Origin: an uncultured Clostridia bacterium
GTDB taxonomy: Bacteria; Bacillota; Clostridia; Oscillospirales; CAG-272
Length of the DNA stretch: 52,600 nt
NCBI GenBank assembly: GCA_944381085.1
Contig: CALWJX010000011.1
Span: 1-52,600, forward strand
Direction: 5' to 3'
Made by a program: the position numbers and the translations under genes. Positions 8,019 through 16,953 of this stretch are shown one piece after another (the stretch's first letter is position 1; every line of letters begins with the position of its first letter). The notes under the pieces are model-generated. The model made no database searches. It saw only the letters and a program-made list of their open reading frames with translations, and was not told where the DNA came from.

Positions 8019-9575
8019 CAAGAAGCAAATGTTATCCGCGACCGATTTGTGAAAGAATTTGCCGAAAACTATATGGAAAAGCTGTTTTACTTTTGTCTTA
8101 AAAAGACGGGAAGCAATGTCGAGGCCGAAGATCTCACGCAGGATATCGCGCTGAATATAATAACGGCTTTGAATAAAGGCACAATTCCGACAAATTTCGC
8201 GGCATGGATCTGGCAGATTGCGCACAATCGTTTCTCGGTTTGGGCTATTGAGAAACATAAACGAAACGAATTTGTTGCCGGTTCTGATATATGCGACTAT
8301 GAACTTGAGGATGATAGTTTAAATGTGCTTGATGAAATGATATACAGTGAACAATTATCACTGCTGCGGCGGGAGCTAGCGTTCATCAAAAGCGATTATC
8401 GGTACATCGTCGTTGCTTATTACATAGATAACAAAAGCATTCGTGATATTGCATTGTCATTGTCGCTTTCAATAAGCGCGGTACAACAGAGACTTCACCG
8501 CGCGAGAAAAATTCTGAAAGAAGGTATGTATATGGCACGAGAATTCGGAAAACGCAGTTATAACCCTGAACAGGTGACTTTTGTAATGAGCGGCAGATAC
8601 GGCCAAAACGGACAGCCATGGTCAATAGTTAAACACCTGCTTTGTAAAAATATTTTTTTGGAAACATATGAAAATCCTCAGTCGGCAGAGGAGCTTTCGC
8701 TTGAGTTAGGTATTGCCTTGCCATATATGGAGGATGAACTTGAATTTTTGACTCGTGAACAGTTGCTGCGAAAAAACGGAAACAAGTATCAGACCGATTT
8801 TCCCATAATCAGCAAAGAAGAACAGCGAAAGGAATTTGAAACAAACAAAAGAATACAGGAGCCGCTTACAGAAAAGATATGTGAGCTGATCGATCTTTAT
8901 ATAAGGGAAGATTGTTCAAAAGTCAATTATAATTACATAGGCTATGAGGCGGCGAAATGGGCATTGATTGTCCGTGCGTTTGATTGGCTAAAGTATTCAA
9001 GCATAAAAAGAATTGACAGTTATGAAGAATATGAAGAATATAAAAACACATATCCCTCTCGTCCGGACGACGGCGCTTGGATTTTGACCGGATTGGAAAC
9101 GATTGATTGGGAAAATCCCATGTTCGTGGGTCTAAACGGATATCTTTCTTATGATATGAACGAAATTAAAATTGATATAGATTTCGGTCAATTCAAATTC
9201 TTTTATGAAAACATTCAAGCAAAGACACCGGAACATTTAACTTATATGGAAGCATATACGCTTTGGCTTGTCTGCGCCGGACGTATTGAGGAGTGTGATA
9301 AAGCTTATATTGAGGCGCTGATAGGATATGGATATCTCAAAAGGGAAGATAAAAAAATTCTCCCGAATATCCTGATTTTCAACAGTAAAGCTGAAGATCC
9401 CAATAACGATGTGTTGAAAACAAAATTGACTGCGTTGCGTGATGAAATATACGGTTTGCTCAGTCAGGCTCCCGGCATTGGGCGCGGTTTTGTAGTCGAA
9501 CAAGCTTTGAAGAACGGGTGGATTAAATATGATAATGATACCGTAAAAACAATAGGAGCGTATATTTATATCTGA
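8016..9575 (+). CDS. ECF-like sigma factor with long C-terminal extension
   Basis: Residues about 14-85 look like sigma region 2 (AEDLTQDIALNI, then a tryptophan-rich promoter-melting segment). Residues 115-170 are region 4 with the helix-turn-helix SIRDIALSLSLSISAVQQR. The protein would recruit RNA polymerase to alternative promoters. About 345 further residues follow, far more than the usual 160-200 of an ECF factor. The first part of the extension, about 205-250, looks like a winged helix (SAEELSLELGI, then EQLLRK), and the rest is acidic and aromatic with no recognised motif. No anti-sigma gene is adjacent, so the extension may carry the sensor or self-inhibitory function; that is inference. 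Confidence 0.75.
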   Translation: MQEANVIRDRFVKEFAENYMEKLFYFCLKKTGSNVEAEDLTQDIALNIITALNKGTIPTNFAAWIWQIAHNRFSVWAIEKHKRNEFVAGSDICDYELEDDSLNVLDEMIYSEQLSLLRRELAFIKSDYRYIVVAYYIDNKSIRDIALSLSLSISAVQQRLHRARKILKEGMYMAREFGKRSYNPEQVTFVMSGRYGQNGQPWSIVKHLLCKNIFLETYENPQSAEELSLELGIALPYMEDELEFLTREQLLRKNGNKYQTDFPIISKEEQRKEFETNKRIQEPLTEKICELIDLYIREDCSKVNYNYIGYEAAKWALIVRAFDWLKYSSIKRIDSYEEYEEYKNTYPSRPDDGAWILTGLETIDWENPMFVGLNGYLSYDMNEIKIDIDFGQFKFFYENIQAKTPEHLTYMEAYTLWLVCAGRIEECDKAYIEALIGYGYLKREDKKILPNILIFNSKAEDPNNDVLKTKLTALRDEIYGLLSQAPGIGRGFVVEQALKNGWIKYDNDTVKTIGAYIYI

Positions 9576-9705
9576 TTTTACGAATGTCGACGAATAGATA
9601 AAACGGTGTGAAATTCGGATTAAATAGTTTTTTACAAAGCCTCTGCCGGATTCAGTGCACAAGTCCGTAAAAAACGGACAATTGAAAAAAACAGGAGGCC
9701 AATCG

Positions 9706-9765
9706 GTGGAGCGCCTGCATTTTCATATTTTAGGAGGACGCAAGATGACCGAGAAGATGGCATAA
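9706..9765 (+). CDS. possible 19-codon leader ORF
   Basis: A GTG codon lies eight bases after AGGAGG and opens a 19-codon frame ending at 9763-9765. A second strong ribosome site (AGGAGG) with an in-frame ATG occurs inside it at 9745. It could be a translated leader or the remains of a lost gene between the sigma factor and the esterase. No function can be assigned. Confidence 0.2.
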   Translation: MERLHFHILGGRKMTEKMA

Positions 9766-9818
9766 GACAAGTTATAAAATAAAATTTTTATTTATGCGTA
9801 TTGCGGAAAGGACCAAAT

Positions 9819-10898
9819 ATGAGTGTTATTTCTGAGGAACTTTTTAAAAGAAATCTGCCGGAGCTGTTTTATTTTGACGATGGCAGTCCGGTAACTCCGG
9901 AAAACTGGGAAGCGCGCAGGGCGCAGCTTCTTGAAATTCTCAGCAGTGAAGAATATGGTTTCGCTCCCCCAAGTCCTGAAAAAGTTAATGTAACGGTAGA
10001 ACGACATGAGGACGGTCAGTACGCAGGCAAGGCCTGTGTAAACAGTCTGCGCCTTTCCTTTGAAACTGACAGAGGAGAGTTTTCCTTTCCGGTTATGGAG
10101 ATTGTACCGACAGGAAAAAAGAACTGCCCGACATTTGTCGTGCTAAATTTCAGAGCGGACGTGCCGGACAAATACCTGCCTGCAGAGGAGATAATAGATT
10201 ACGGATGCGCGATTCTGAGGATCTATTATAACGATATTGCCTACGACGGCGAGGACGACTTTTCAGGAGGCATCGCGGCTATGTACGACCGCGGAAAATA
10301 TAATTGGGGCAAGCTCAGGATGTGGGCGTTTGCCGCAAGCAGGGTGATGGATTACCTGCAGAGCGGAACCGCTGATTATCCGGACCTTTCCCGCATAGTG
10401 GTGGCGGGTCATTCGCGGCTCGGTAAGGCCGCACTTATAGCGGCGGCTTTTGATACTCGGTTTGCGTTGGCATGTGCAAACGACAGCGGATGCTCCGGAG
10501 ACGCACTTACACGCGGAAAGAAGGGCGAGCGGGTCGGAGATATAGTTAAGACCTTTCCGTTTTGGTTCTGCGAAAAATATAAGAGCTATTCGGGCAGAGA
10601 AACGGAAATGCCGTTTGATCAGCATTTTCTCCTTGCCGCTGTCGCTCCCCGAAGAGTCGCGCTTGGAGCAGCGCTGGAGGATGAATGGGCTGACCCGGAT
10701 TCACAATACCTTTCCGCATGTGCGGTGTCAGGTGTATGGGATATGCTGGGGCGTAAAGGCTTTATTACACCCGACAGACTGCCTCTTCCGGGAGACTGTT
10801 TCTCCGCGGGTTGCATAAAATATCATCTTCGCCGCGGCAGACATTTCCTTTCCCGCGAGGATTGGCAGCATTATTGTACATATATTCTTGAATTATGA
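9819..10898 (+). CDS. CE15-like glucuronoyl esterase / alpha-beta hydrolase
   Basis: This 359-residue protein has the alpha/beta-hydrolase nucleophile elbow GHSRLGK with Ser199, followed by NDSGCSG, a pair typical of CE15-type bacterial esterases. His342 in GRHFLSREDW is the likely catalytic histidine, and the acidic residue probably lies near ALEDEWADP. CE15 enzymes cleave ester links between glucuronoxylan and lignin. No signal peptide is visible, so it would act on imported fragments in the cytoplasm. GGAAAGG precedes the ATG at 9819 and decides that start over an in-frame codon at 9801. Substrate identity is inferred from family only; acetyl esterase activity is an alternative. Confidence 0.75.
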   Translation: MSVISEELFKRNLPELFYFDDGSPVTPENWEARRAQLLEILSSEEYGFAPPSPEKVNVTVERHEDGQYAGKACVNSLRLSFETDRGEFSFPVMEIVPTGKKNCPTFVVLNFRADVPDKYLPAEEIIDYGCAILRIYYNDIAYDGEDDFSGGIAAMYDRGKYNWGKLRMWAFAASRVMDYLQSGTADYPDLSRIVVAGHSRLGKAALIAAAFDTRFALACANDSGCSGDALTRGKKGERVGDIVKTFPFWFCEKYKSYSGRETEMPFDQHFLLAAVAPRRVALGAALEDEWADPDSQYLSACAVSGVWDMLGRKGFITPDRLPLPGDCFSAGCIKYHLRRGRHFLSREDWQHYCTYILEL

Positions 10899-10925
10899 CA
10901 ATATTTATCTTAAAAAAAGATACAA

Positions 10926-11104
10926 TTATCCGAATATACTTTCGATTATTTCAAGCAGTTTGAATTTAACCACATATCCGTAATCCTCCCGATCGGTGAG
11001 CAGACGTATCTGATTTGCTTTAAACCAACCTCGGCAAGCGCTTCCTGTGTGCGACCGTCACGACGGCGCAGATCGCGTATTTTTTGTCCTAAATCAAGTT
11101 GCAT
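10926..11104 (-). pseudogene. decayed XRE-family regulator
   Basis: The frame opens with a good ribosome site (AGGAGG, seven bases before ATG) and a typical XRE start (MQLDLGQKIRDLRRRDGRTQ, then EALAE). It then loses the family sequence and stops after 52 residues at 10946. A neighbouring frame over 10926-11018 reads LLTDREDYGYVVKFKLLEII before its stop, which looks like the C-terminal end of a regulator. The simplest reading is an internal deletion with frameshift that removed most of the gene. Confidence 0.6.
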
Positions 11105-11125
11105 AACAGCGCCTCCTTGTGTTTT

Positions 11126-11148
11126 ATCACCGGTGTGATTATATTATA
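11126..11148 (-). promoter_or_regulatory. promoter and palindrome of the decayed regulator
   Basis: An extended -10 TGCTATAAT (minus strand, 11143-11148 for the hexamer) is followed at 11126-11139 by the perfect inverted repeat ATCACCGGTGTGAT, placed over the expected start of transcription. This is the usual position for an autorepressor operator. Confidence 0.5.
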
Positions 11149-11149
11149 G

Positions 11150-11398
11150 CATATATTGCCGAAAAAACAATTATCAATTCATTGTTTCAGATTCAAGGGA
11201 CACTTGGATTTTGCCCGTTTACATAAAATCAAAAGAATGTGACATAACGAACACCGGCTGACCCAATTTTGAGACTTCATTTGGACAAGGAAGCGGGGGC
11301 ATAGTTGGGAAAACTGGCAGAGAGCTTACTTGCAGAGATTTTTGCGGCTAAAACAACCATTCGTTGTAATTTACGCCTGTAAACAAACTTCGCGGTTC
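11150..11398. other. gene-free stretch, possible gene remnant
   Basis: No intact gene is seen. A short plus-strand frame near 11308-11384 has protein-like composition (LGKLAESLLAEIFAAKTT) but no start or ribosome site, so it may be a degraded coding fragment. The identity is unknown. Confidence 0.25.
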
Positions 11399-11449
11399 TT
11401 GAAATAGTCATAGAAATTTGCTATAATATAGTCAAGATAAGCGCTTATC
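11399..11449 (+). promoter_or_regulatory. promoter with operator palindrome
   Basis: TTGAAA, 17 bases and TATAAT (11422-11427) form a strong promoter with an extended TGC before the -10. The perfect 14-base palindrome GATAAGCGCTTATC at 11436-11449 lies on the expected transcription start. It contains TAAGC/GCTTA half-sites, which also occur in the control region of the XRE gene ending at 12746. Confidence 0.65.
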
Positions 11450-11473
11450 AATTCAAACAAAGGTGGATTGAAT

Positions 11474-12553
11474 ATGGAAATCAATTTGAAAGAAAAGTTG
11501 CGTTCATTGAGACAACAGAAAAACATTACCCAAGAAGCTCTTGCCAATCATCTTGGAATCACACCTCAATCCGTCGGGAAATGGGAGCGAGGCGAAGGTT
11601 TTCCGGATATTACTTTATTGCCCAAAATCGCGTTTTACTTTGATGTGACTGTCGACGAATTGCTTTGCGTCGATCAAATAAGGATTGAAGAGACAATCTG
11701 TGAGTATCAAAGGCAAAGCAAAATCTTTCAGCAAGACGGGGATAATGAAAAAAATCTTGAATTGTGGGAAAAAGCGTATGCTGAATTTCCGAACGATTGC
11801 CGTGTGATCGAAGGGCTTATGTATGCAACTAACAGAGAGGCGGTATATCCTTGTCCGAAAGATAAGGCGGAACGTATCATAGCGCTCGGGGATGCGCTTT
11901 TACAAAAATCTACAGATACAAGCCAAAGGGCAAACGCAATACAATGCTTATGTTACACTTACGATAATATTGATAAAGAAAAAGCATTATATTATGCCGA
12001 CATGAGCGGTAGCTTCAACATCACGAGAGAGGAACTCAGAAGCGCTGTTCTCGACGGAGAAGAAGGCGTTAAAGCATGTCAGAGTTATATTATGTCTTTG
12101 ATCCATACGGCCGCGATGACAGCATCAAGTATGATTTCAAAAACACACTTTTCACATGAAGAAACAATTGAAGCCTATACCTTTGCAATCGATATTCTTA
12201 GGCGATTGTATTCGGATGATAATGTTGGTTTTTACGCTTTTGATATATCTTATTACTATCGTGGCGTTGCTTTGGAGTATGCTGAACTGAAGGACGTAGA
12301 GAACACGCTGAAAGCACTTGTAGAAAGTTGCAGATATGCGATTATCGAAGCAAATCTAAAGGATATGTATTACACAGCCCCTATGGTAAATCGTATGAAG
12401 TATACAAAAGCGAATACTTCTAAGAATTACAAAGGTAATGCCTGTAATCTCAGATTGAAAGGTTTAGAAGACGATAGATTTGATTTTGTAAGAAACGAGA
12501 CGACATTCAAAAAGATAATTGCAGATTTGGAAAAACATGTCGAACACATCTAA
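11474..12553 (+). CDS. XRE-family regulator with helical C-terminal domain
   Basis: The first 65 residues are a Cro/C1-type helix-turn-helix (TQEALANHLGITPQSVGKWE, then FPDITLLPKIA). The remaining roughly 290 residues are helical, probably TPR-like, as in a large Clostridia family whose C-terminal part senses an unknown signal. The length of 359 residues is normal for that family. AAAGGTGG lies eight bases before the ATG at 11474; an upstream TTG at 11468 is less likely. The promoter carries a palindrome that suggests autoregulation. The next gene, convergent, is a member of the same family. Confidence 0.8.
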   Translation: MEINLKEKLRSLRQQKNITQEALANHLGITPQSVGKWERGEGFPDITLLPKIAFYFDVTVDELLCVDQIRIEETICEYQRQSKIFQQDGDNEKNLELWEKAYAEFPNDCRVIEGLMYATNREAVYPCPKDKAERIIALGDALLQKSTDTSQRANAIQCLCYTYDNIDKEKALYYADMSGSFNITREELRSAVLDGEEGVKACQSYIMSLIHTAAMTASSMISKTHFSHEETIEAYTFAIDILRRLYSDDNVGFYAFDISYYYRGVALEYAELKDVENTLKALVESCRYAIIEANLKDMYYTAPMVNRMKYTKANTSKNYKGNACNLRLKGLEDDRFDFVRNETTFKKIIADLEKHVEHI

Positions 12554-12559
12554 TAGTTA

Positions 12560-12597
12560 AGCCTCCGACGGGTAAAATCCCTGTCGGAGGCTGTTTT
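12560..12597 (+). terminator. terminator after the first XRE gene
   Basis: AGCCTCCGACGGG and CCCTGTCGGAGGCT form a strong hairpin followed by GTTTTCAT. It lies eight bases beyond the stop codon. Confidence 0.75.
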
Positions 12598-12745
12598 CAT
12601 ATTTTGTTATTGAACGGATATTCAGGCAATAGAACGACTATAGGGAGAGGAAAAATCAGCATTAAGCCAACGCCGTCCCTAATTCGGAGCTAAGAAACAA
12701 GACAGGGAAAAAGCAAGAACCCATCACGTCGGTCAACACTGAATT

Positions 12746-13822
12746 TTATTTTTCAGCGTGCCTGTTCAGGACCGCGACATATGCCGCATTTTTCAGCAAT
12801 TCCGCACGTCTGCCCTCTTTCGCATTGGCACGGTACCTCACCTCACGGGCGATAAGCGTTTCCGACTGTTCGTCCGAGGGACAGCGGTCATAATAGGATT
12901 GCCAAAGCGGAGCGCATTCCGTCAGCATTGAAGCGGCTTGCAGGTTCTTTTCCATTATCGCTGTCACTTGTTCGTCCGTTCCGCCACGGAAAACCATATC
13001 GTTTTCCATTCTTGTGAGAAACGATTTTGCTGTTATGAGGAAAAACGCTTCGCCTGTTTGTTCAAATGCGCCCAACAGCAAATCGCCGCAGAGCAAAGCG
13101 TGTTTGGTTTTTTCTTCCATTGACAAAGACGAATCAAAGAACACCTTCCTTCCGAGCTTATCGGCGGCAAAGTCGGCAAGCTCATACATATTCTTTTGAA
13201 CCTGAAAATAGTATTCGTCCGTATCTTTGCTGAACAGCTGTTCGCGTTTTTGACCTTTGGTCGTGTACCAATCGGCAAATTTCGTATTGTATATTTCCAA
13301 CGCTTTTTCGGTTTTTCCTTCGGCGTGAAGAATTTTTGCGCGCATATTCCATGCTCCGAGGCGAATTTTTTCATCGGTACATCCGGCAATTATTTTTTCG
13401 CAAATGCGTATAAGTTCCTCTTTGCGCGCGATCAATACTTTTGAGTCATTGTCCGCCTGATCACCGGCAATATTCCACATATAGCAGTACATTATCCGGT
13501 AATCGTTCGGATATTCATGATATGCCGCTGTGATGATTTCACGGGCTTTTTTATAATTGTTTTTACTGTAATTTTTATACGATGCTATGGTTTCATCGAT
13601 TTCGGCCTGAACCTTTTCCTGGTCATAACCCATAAGCTCATCAAGGCTTACTCCGAAGTAGTAGGCAAGAGGCTGTAAAAGCGTAATGTCGGGATAGGTT
13701 TCCTCACGTTCCCATTTGCTGACGGCTGCACAGGTTACATTCATGGCGGTTGAAAGTTCCTCCTGCGTAATGCCTTTTGCAATACGCAGGCGTTTGATGT
13801 TGTTGCCTATTGTAATCTTCAT
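12746..13822 (-). CDS. XRE-family regulator with helical C-terminal domain
   Basis: Residues 1-65 form an XRE helix-turn-helix (TQEELSTAMNVTCAAVSKWE, then YPDITLLQPLAYYFGVSLDELMGYD). About 290 helical residues follow with repeated Tyr-Pro-Asn-Asp segments, typical of the TPR-like sensor part of this family. The domain order and length (358) match the convergent regulator ending at 12553, so the two are likely paralogues. GGAGGT lies about eleven bases upstream of the ATG. Its promoter region carries TAAGC/GCTTA half-sites. Targets are unknown beyond probable autoregulation. Confidence 0.8.
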   Translation of the reverse strand: MKITIGNNIKRLRIAKGITQEELSTAMNVTCAAVSKWEREETYPDITLLQPLAYYFGVSLDELMGYDQEKVQAEIDETIASYKNYSKNNYKKAREIITAAYHEYPNDYRIMYCYMWNIAGDQADNDSKVLIARKEELIRICEKIIAGCTDEKIRLGAWNMRAKILHAEGKTEKALEIYNTKFADWYTTKGQKREQLFSKDTDEYYFQVQKNMYELADFAADKLGRKVFFDSSLSMEEKTKHALLCGDLLLGAFEQTGEAFFLITAKSFLTRMENDMVFRGGTDEQVTAIMEKNLQAASMLTECAPLWQSYYDRCPSDEQSETLIAREVRYRANAKEGRRAELLKNAAYVAVLNRHAEK

Positions 13823-13850
13823 AATAAATAAAGACCTCCGTAAATTTAAG

Positions 13851-13904
13851 TAAGCCGACGTCTGCTTCTGCTTACATTATAGCAGATTTACGGAAAAAGT
13901 AAAG
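13851..13904 (-). promoter_or_regulatory. promoter with spaced inverted repeat
   Basis: On the minus strand TTTACT, 16 bases and TGCTATAAT (hexamer at 13877-13882) form the promoter. Immediately after it GTAAGC and GCTTAC form an inverted repeat with 14 bases between the arms (13851-13876), covering the expected transcription start. The same TAAGC half-site makes up the palindrome of the neighbouring XRE gene. Confidence 0.55.
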
Positions 13905-14154
13905 GGAATGTCAGGCAACATTGTATTAACCGCAAGTTAAAAAAATGTATTTGCGGGACAAGTGATAAACCGAGAACTTGCCGTAACGGTCAATTATATC
14001 AAAAACCCATAAAATACATTTGCGAAACTATCTGCATTGAGTGCTTCATTATGTACATCACTTTTAAATATTTTCCCCTCCGTATTTTGAGGCATATTTT
14101 ATCTTCTGATGGGAAATAATAGTATAAAGCCCAGAATCGGAGGTTAAGTATTAT
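13905..14154. other. gene-free stretch upstream of the catalase
   Basis: No gene is seen. The motif CATATTTTA near 14092 resembles the -10 of mother-cell sporulation promoters, but no clear -35 partner was found, so it is only suggestive. GGAGG lies before the catalase ATG. Confidence 0.25.
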
Positions 14155-14818
14155 ATGTTCAAACATGAAAAACAGTTATTTCATCCTGTAGAGGTCGTAA
14201 AACCCAATCCTCAGTACGCCGTATTGCTTCAGGAGCAGCTTGGGGGAGGTAACGGCGAGCTGAAAGCGGCAATGCAGTATATGTCTCAGAGTTTTCGTAT
14301 CAAGGATCCTGAGATCAAGGATCTCTTCCTCGATATAGCCGCGGAGGAACTTGGACACATGGAGATGGTGGCGCAGACAATAAATCTGCTGAACGGTCAC
14401 GACGTGGACGCGACAAAAGTTCAGGCGGGAGAGGGTGCAGACGCACGTCCTGCTTGGGCTCAATCCCGGACTTATTAATTCTTCTGGGTATTCTTGGACG
14501 GCGGATTACGTTACCGTCACAGGTGATTTTTGTGCAGATCTGCTCTCGAACATTGCATCCGAGCAAAGAGCCAAAGTAGTGTATGAGTACCTCTATCGTC
14601 AGATCGAGGACGCGAAGGTAAGAGAAACCATTGATTTCCTTCTCAATCGAGAGGAAGCGCACAATCAGATGTTCCGAGACGCTTTCAATAAGGTCCAAGA
14701 AACAGGATCTAACCGCGATTTCGGTACAACTAAAGCGGCAAAGATGTATTTTTCAATGTCAAATCCCGGACCGAACGCTTTTGCGTCAGGAGAAACACAC
14801 GCGCCGTCGTTTAAGTAA
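14155..14818 (+). pseudogene. manganese catalase (CotJC-like), frameshifted
   Basis: The reading frame from 14155 encodes the N-terminal half of a manganese catalase, including the four-helix-bundle metal motif EELGHMEMV, then runs out of frame to a stop at 14476-14478. The +1 frame continues the family sequence exactly (THVLLGLNPGLINSSG, ASEQRAKVVYEYLYRQI, NREEAHNQMF) to 14818. Dropping one G from the GGG at 14433-14435 joins them as AGEVQTHVL and gives a normal 220-residue protein. Such proteins break down hydrogen peroxide and are often in the spore coat. Either the gene is inactivated or the extra base is a sequencing error. The start has GGAGG about ten bases upstream. No cotJA or cotJB is adjacent. 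Confidence 0.85.
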
Positions 14819-14831
14819 ACATTCAACCATT

Positions 14832-14858
14832 CACCGCTCAGATTTGGGCGGTGTTTTT
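14832..14858 (+). terminator. terminator after the catalase
   Basis: CACCGC and GCGGTG pair across a ten-base loop and are followed by five T residues, 13 bases after the catalase stop. Confidence 0.7.
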
Positions 14859-15098
14859 ACGTCATGACCGGAACGCGTTCCGATTATAAATTACTCGCGG
14901 TTATCGCCGTCAACGGAGTAAGGATTACATTTGTATTTTTCATAAAGATCTCCCGTAAAATAAAAATGCCCGGTCATTAGCTAATAACCGAGCACACTCG
15001 ACGACTAATCCGATATGAAGTCTACGACGCCATACCTCCGGTGACAACTATTTCATTTTTTCTGCTTTGACCGCATAATAACGGTCAAAACAGCATTT

Positions 15099-15174
15099 TG
15101 GTCGGAGTGACAGGATTCGAACCTGCGGCATCGACGTCCCAAACGTCGCGCGCTACCAACTGCGCCACACCCCG
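15099..15174 (-). tRNA. tRNA-Pro (UGG)
   Basis: The minus strand folds as a full cloverleaf. The acceptor arms CGGGGTG and CACTCCG pair with one G-U, the anticodon stem CGACG/CGTCG holds loop TTTGGGA with anticodon TGG, and the T-loop is TTCGAAT. The discriminator A is followed by an encoded CCA at 15099-15101. It lies alone with no other RNA gene nearby. Confidence 0.93.
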
Positions 15175-15534
15175 TTTTAATATTTTAATTTGCGGCTATG
15201 AATACAATATATAAAAATGCAAAATATAATAATGATTTTTTCTGAAATAAATTTGTTTTAAAAATGCAATGCAAATACTGTTATCATTATATCAAATAAG
15301 TTTTATTTTGTCAATAGAAAAATTATATTTGCCGTCGTTACTTTGTTTTTTATTCTCACGTCATTGATAAAACAAAAAAATCACATTTAACTTTTACGGA
15401 CGGAAAGACAAAATAGCAATTATTGTATAGAATATTTGAGACCAACGGAAGAAAACTAATAACAGCCCGAGTCAAAACGGGTGATATTTTAAAGATTTGT
15501 CTTTCACAAGTCCGAAAGGAAAAGGTAAGCATAA
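15175..15534. other. AT-rich gene-free stretch
   Basis: No coding sequence or strong structure is visible. Several TATA-like boxes occur upstream of the DUF378 gene but no single promoter stands out. Confidence 0.3.
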
Positions 15535-15753
15535 ATGATTATGGACAGAATTGCTTTAGTGCTGACTATAATCGGTGCTCTTAACTGGGGAAGCATTGGA
15601 ATTTTCAAATTTGATATTGTAGCATGGATATGTGGAGGACAGACTGCTGTCCTCAGCCGTATCATATATACAATAGTTGCATTGGCGGGAATATGGTGTA
15701 TTTCACTTCTTTTCCGTCCCCGTGAAAGCTACGATGTAATTGAGGAAAGCTAA
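15535..15753 (+). CDS. DUF378 small membrane protein
   Basis: This 72-residue protein matches the DUF378 family (YuzA-like): two hydrophobic segments at about residues 5-25 and 40-60 with the conserved LTIIGALNWG motif between start and first loop. It would sit in the cell membrane; its role is unknown. AAAGGAAAAGG lies about ten bases before the ATG. It is a single-gene transcript ending at the hairpin near 15852. Confidence 0.8.
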   Translation: MIMDRIALVLTIIGALNWGSIGIFKFDIVAWICGGQTAVLSRIIYTIVALAGIWCISLLFRPRESYDVIEES

Positions 15754-15851
15754 AGCGTTTATTTAAGCAACGCCAATACTAAGCCTTGTAAAACAGATTT
15801 TTATCATTATAAAATAAAACTCTTATTTTTGAGGTTAGTATAAATAAGCTG
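15754..15851. other. 3' region of the DUF378 transcript
   Basis: This AT-rich stretch leads into the terminator at 15852 and contains no gene. Confidence 0.3.
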
Positions 15852-15890
15852 CCCCGAAGCTCTTTTGGAGATTCGGGGTTTTTCTTTTTG
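15852..15890 (+). terminator. terminator after the DUF378 gene
   Basis: CCCCGAA and TTCGGGG pair, with a further AGCTC/GGAGA-like interaction in the loop, and are followed by TTTTTCTTTTT. The remaining bases to 16075 hold no gene. Confidence 0.75.
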
Positions 15891-16075
15891 CAGAATGACC
15901 GGTGTCCGCGAGAATTTTGCAGAGCAGAAGTAAATTCAATAAAAATAAAAAATTTCAAAAATTTTTTCTCCACTGTATAAAAAAGGTTTTTAGGGCAGAA
16001 AATATGTGTGTAACCACAATCATCCGTAAAAAGAAAACGGATAAAAAGACATAAGCAAAAAAGGAGAATTTTAAC

Positions 16076-16843
16076 ATGTGGGAAAATTTTAAGGAAAAAT
16101 GCAGGAATTTATCCAAGAAAAAAGGATTTGTAGTAACTGTAGTTTGTTTGCTTCTGGCGATGACCGTAGTGCTGTCGGTAAGCATTGCGACAAACAGGGC
16201 AAAGAAAAAGTACGCGGGCAACGATACGCTTCCTACTGACGGAAGTGTTACTGAACACTCCACAGAAGGAGATACACAAGGTCAGATAAACACTCCCGAT
16301 TATAATGACACCGAGGCGGGACAGGTAGGCGGTGACGGCGAAGACGAATTTATGCTCGAACTGCCCGCGCAAGGCGTACTTGCAAAGGGACACGATTCTA
16401 CCATTCAGGTCTGGTCCGAAACGATGGGCGATTACAGAGTTCACTTGGGTATTGATATAACAACGGCCGAGAACGCGCCCGTATATGCCGCCGCGGACGG
16501 CGTCGTTTCCAGAGTATGGGACGATGCTCTCATGGGCAGATGCGTCGCAATTTCGCATGACGGAGACATTTTTACTATTTATAAGAATCTTGCGGAAAAT
16601 CTTGCTTCCGGAATAACCACGGGCGCCGAAGTAAAGTGCGGTCAGCAGATCGGCAATGTCGGAGAGACCGCGATTGCCGAGCTTGCGGATGAACCTCACG
16701 TCCATTTTGAGATGACGGTAAACGGTCTTGCCGTTGATCCTATTGATTATTTTGACAATGAAGCCAGAAATTCGCTTGATGTAGACAATTCCTATGAGTC
16801 TGGTCTTTCGGAAACCACAACTCAGAATTCCGAAGGAAAATAA
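16076..16843 (+). CDS. SpoIIQ-like LytM / M23 peptidase domain protein
   Basis: This 255-residue protein has a short cytoplasmic N-terminus, one membrane helix at about 18-38, an acidic linker and a LytM domain from about 95 to 225. The zinc ligands of an active M23 endopeptidase are present: His123 and Asp127 in HLGID, and His208-x-His210 in PHVHFEM. The layout is that of SpoIIQ, which links forespore and mother cell during engulfment. The B. subtilis protein has lost a zinc ligand, whereas clostridial forms often keep them. A general wall hydrolase is the alternative. AAGGAG lies nine bases before the ATG. Confidence 0.75.
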   Translation: MWENFKEKCRNLSKKKGFVVTVVCLLLAMTVVLSVSIATNRAKKKYAGNDTLPTDGSVTEHSTEGDTQGQINTPDYNDTEAGQVGGDGEDEFMLELPAQGVLAKGHDSTIQVWSETMGDYRVHLGIDITTAENAPVYAAADGVVSRVWDDALMGRCVAISHDGDIFTIYKNLAENLASGITTGAEVKCGQQIGNVGETAIAELADEPHVHFEMTVNGLAVDPIDYFDNEARNSLDVDNSYESGLSETTTQNSEGK

Positions 16844-16859
16844 AAATAAAATTATTTTG

Positions 16860-16886
16860 GGATGACCTTACGGGTCATCCTTTTTT
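16860..16886 (+). terminator. terminator after the LytM gene
   Basis: GGATGACC, a five-base loop and GGTCATCC are followed by six T residues, 16 bases past the stop codon. Confidence 0.85.
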
Positions 16887-16953
16887 GCGAAATTAATTAA
16901 GCGCGGCATTCACGGTCATAATAAATAATTAATAAAATATTGTACATATACAC

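Noticed and set aside
15065..15092. Inverted repeat TTTGACCG/CGGTCAAA as tRNA terminator
   Set aside because: The minus-strand stem is not followed by a T run, so no terminator is claimed.
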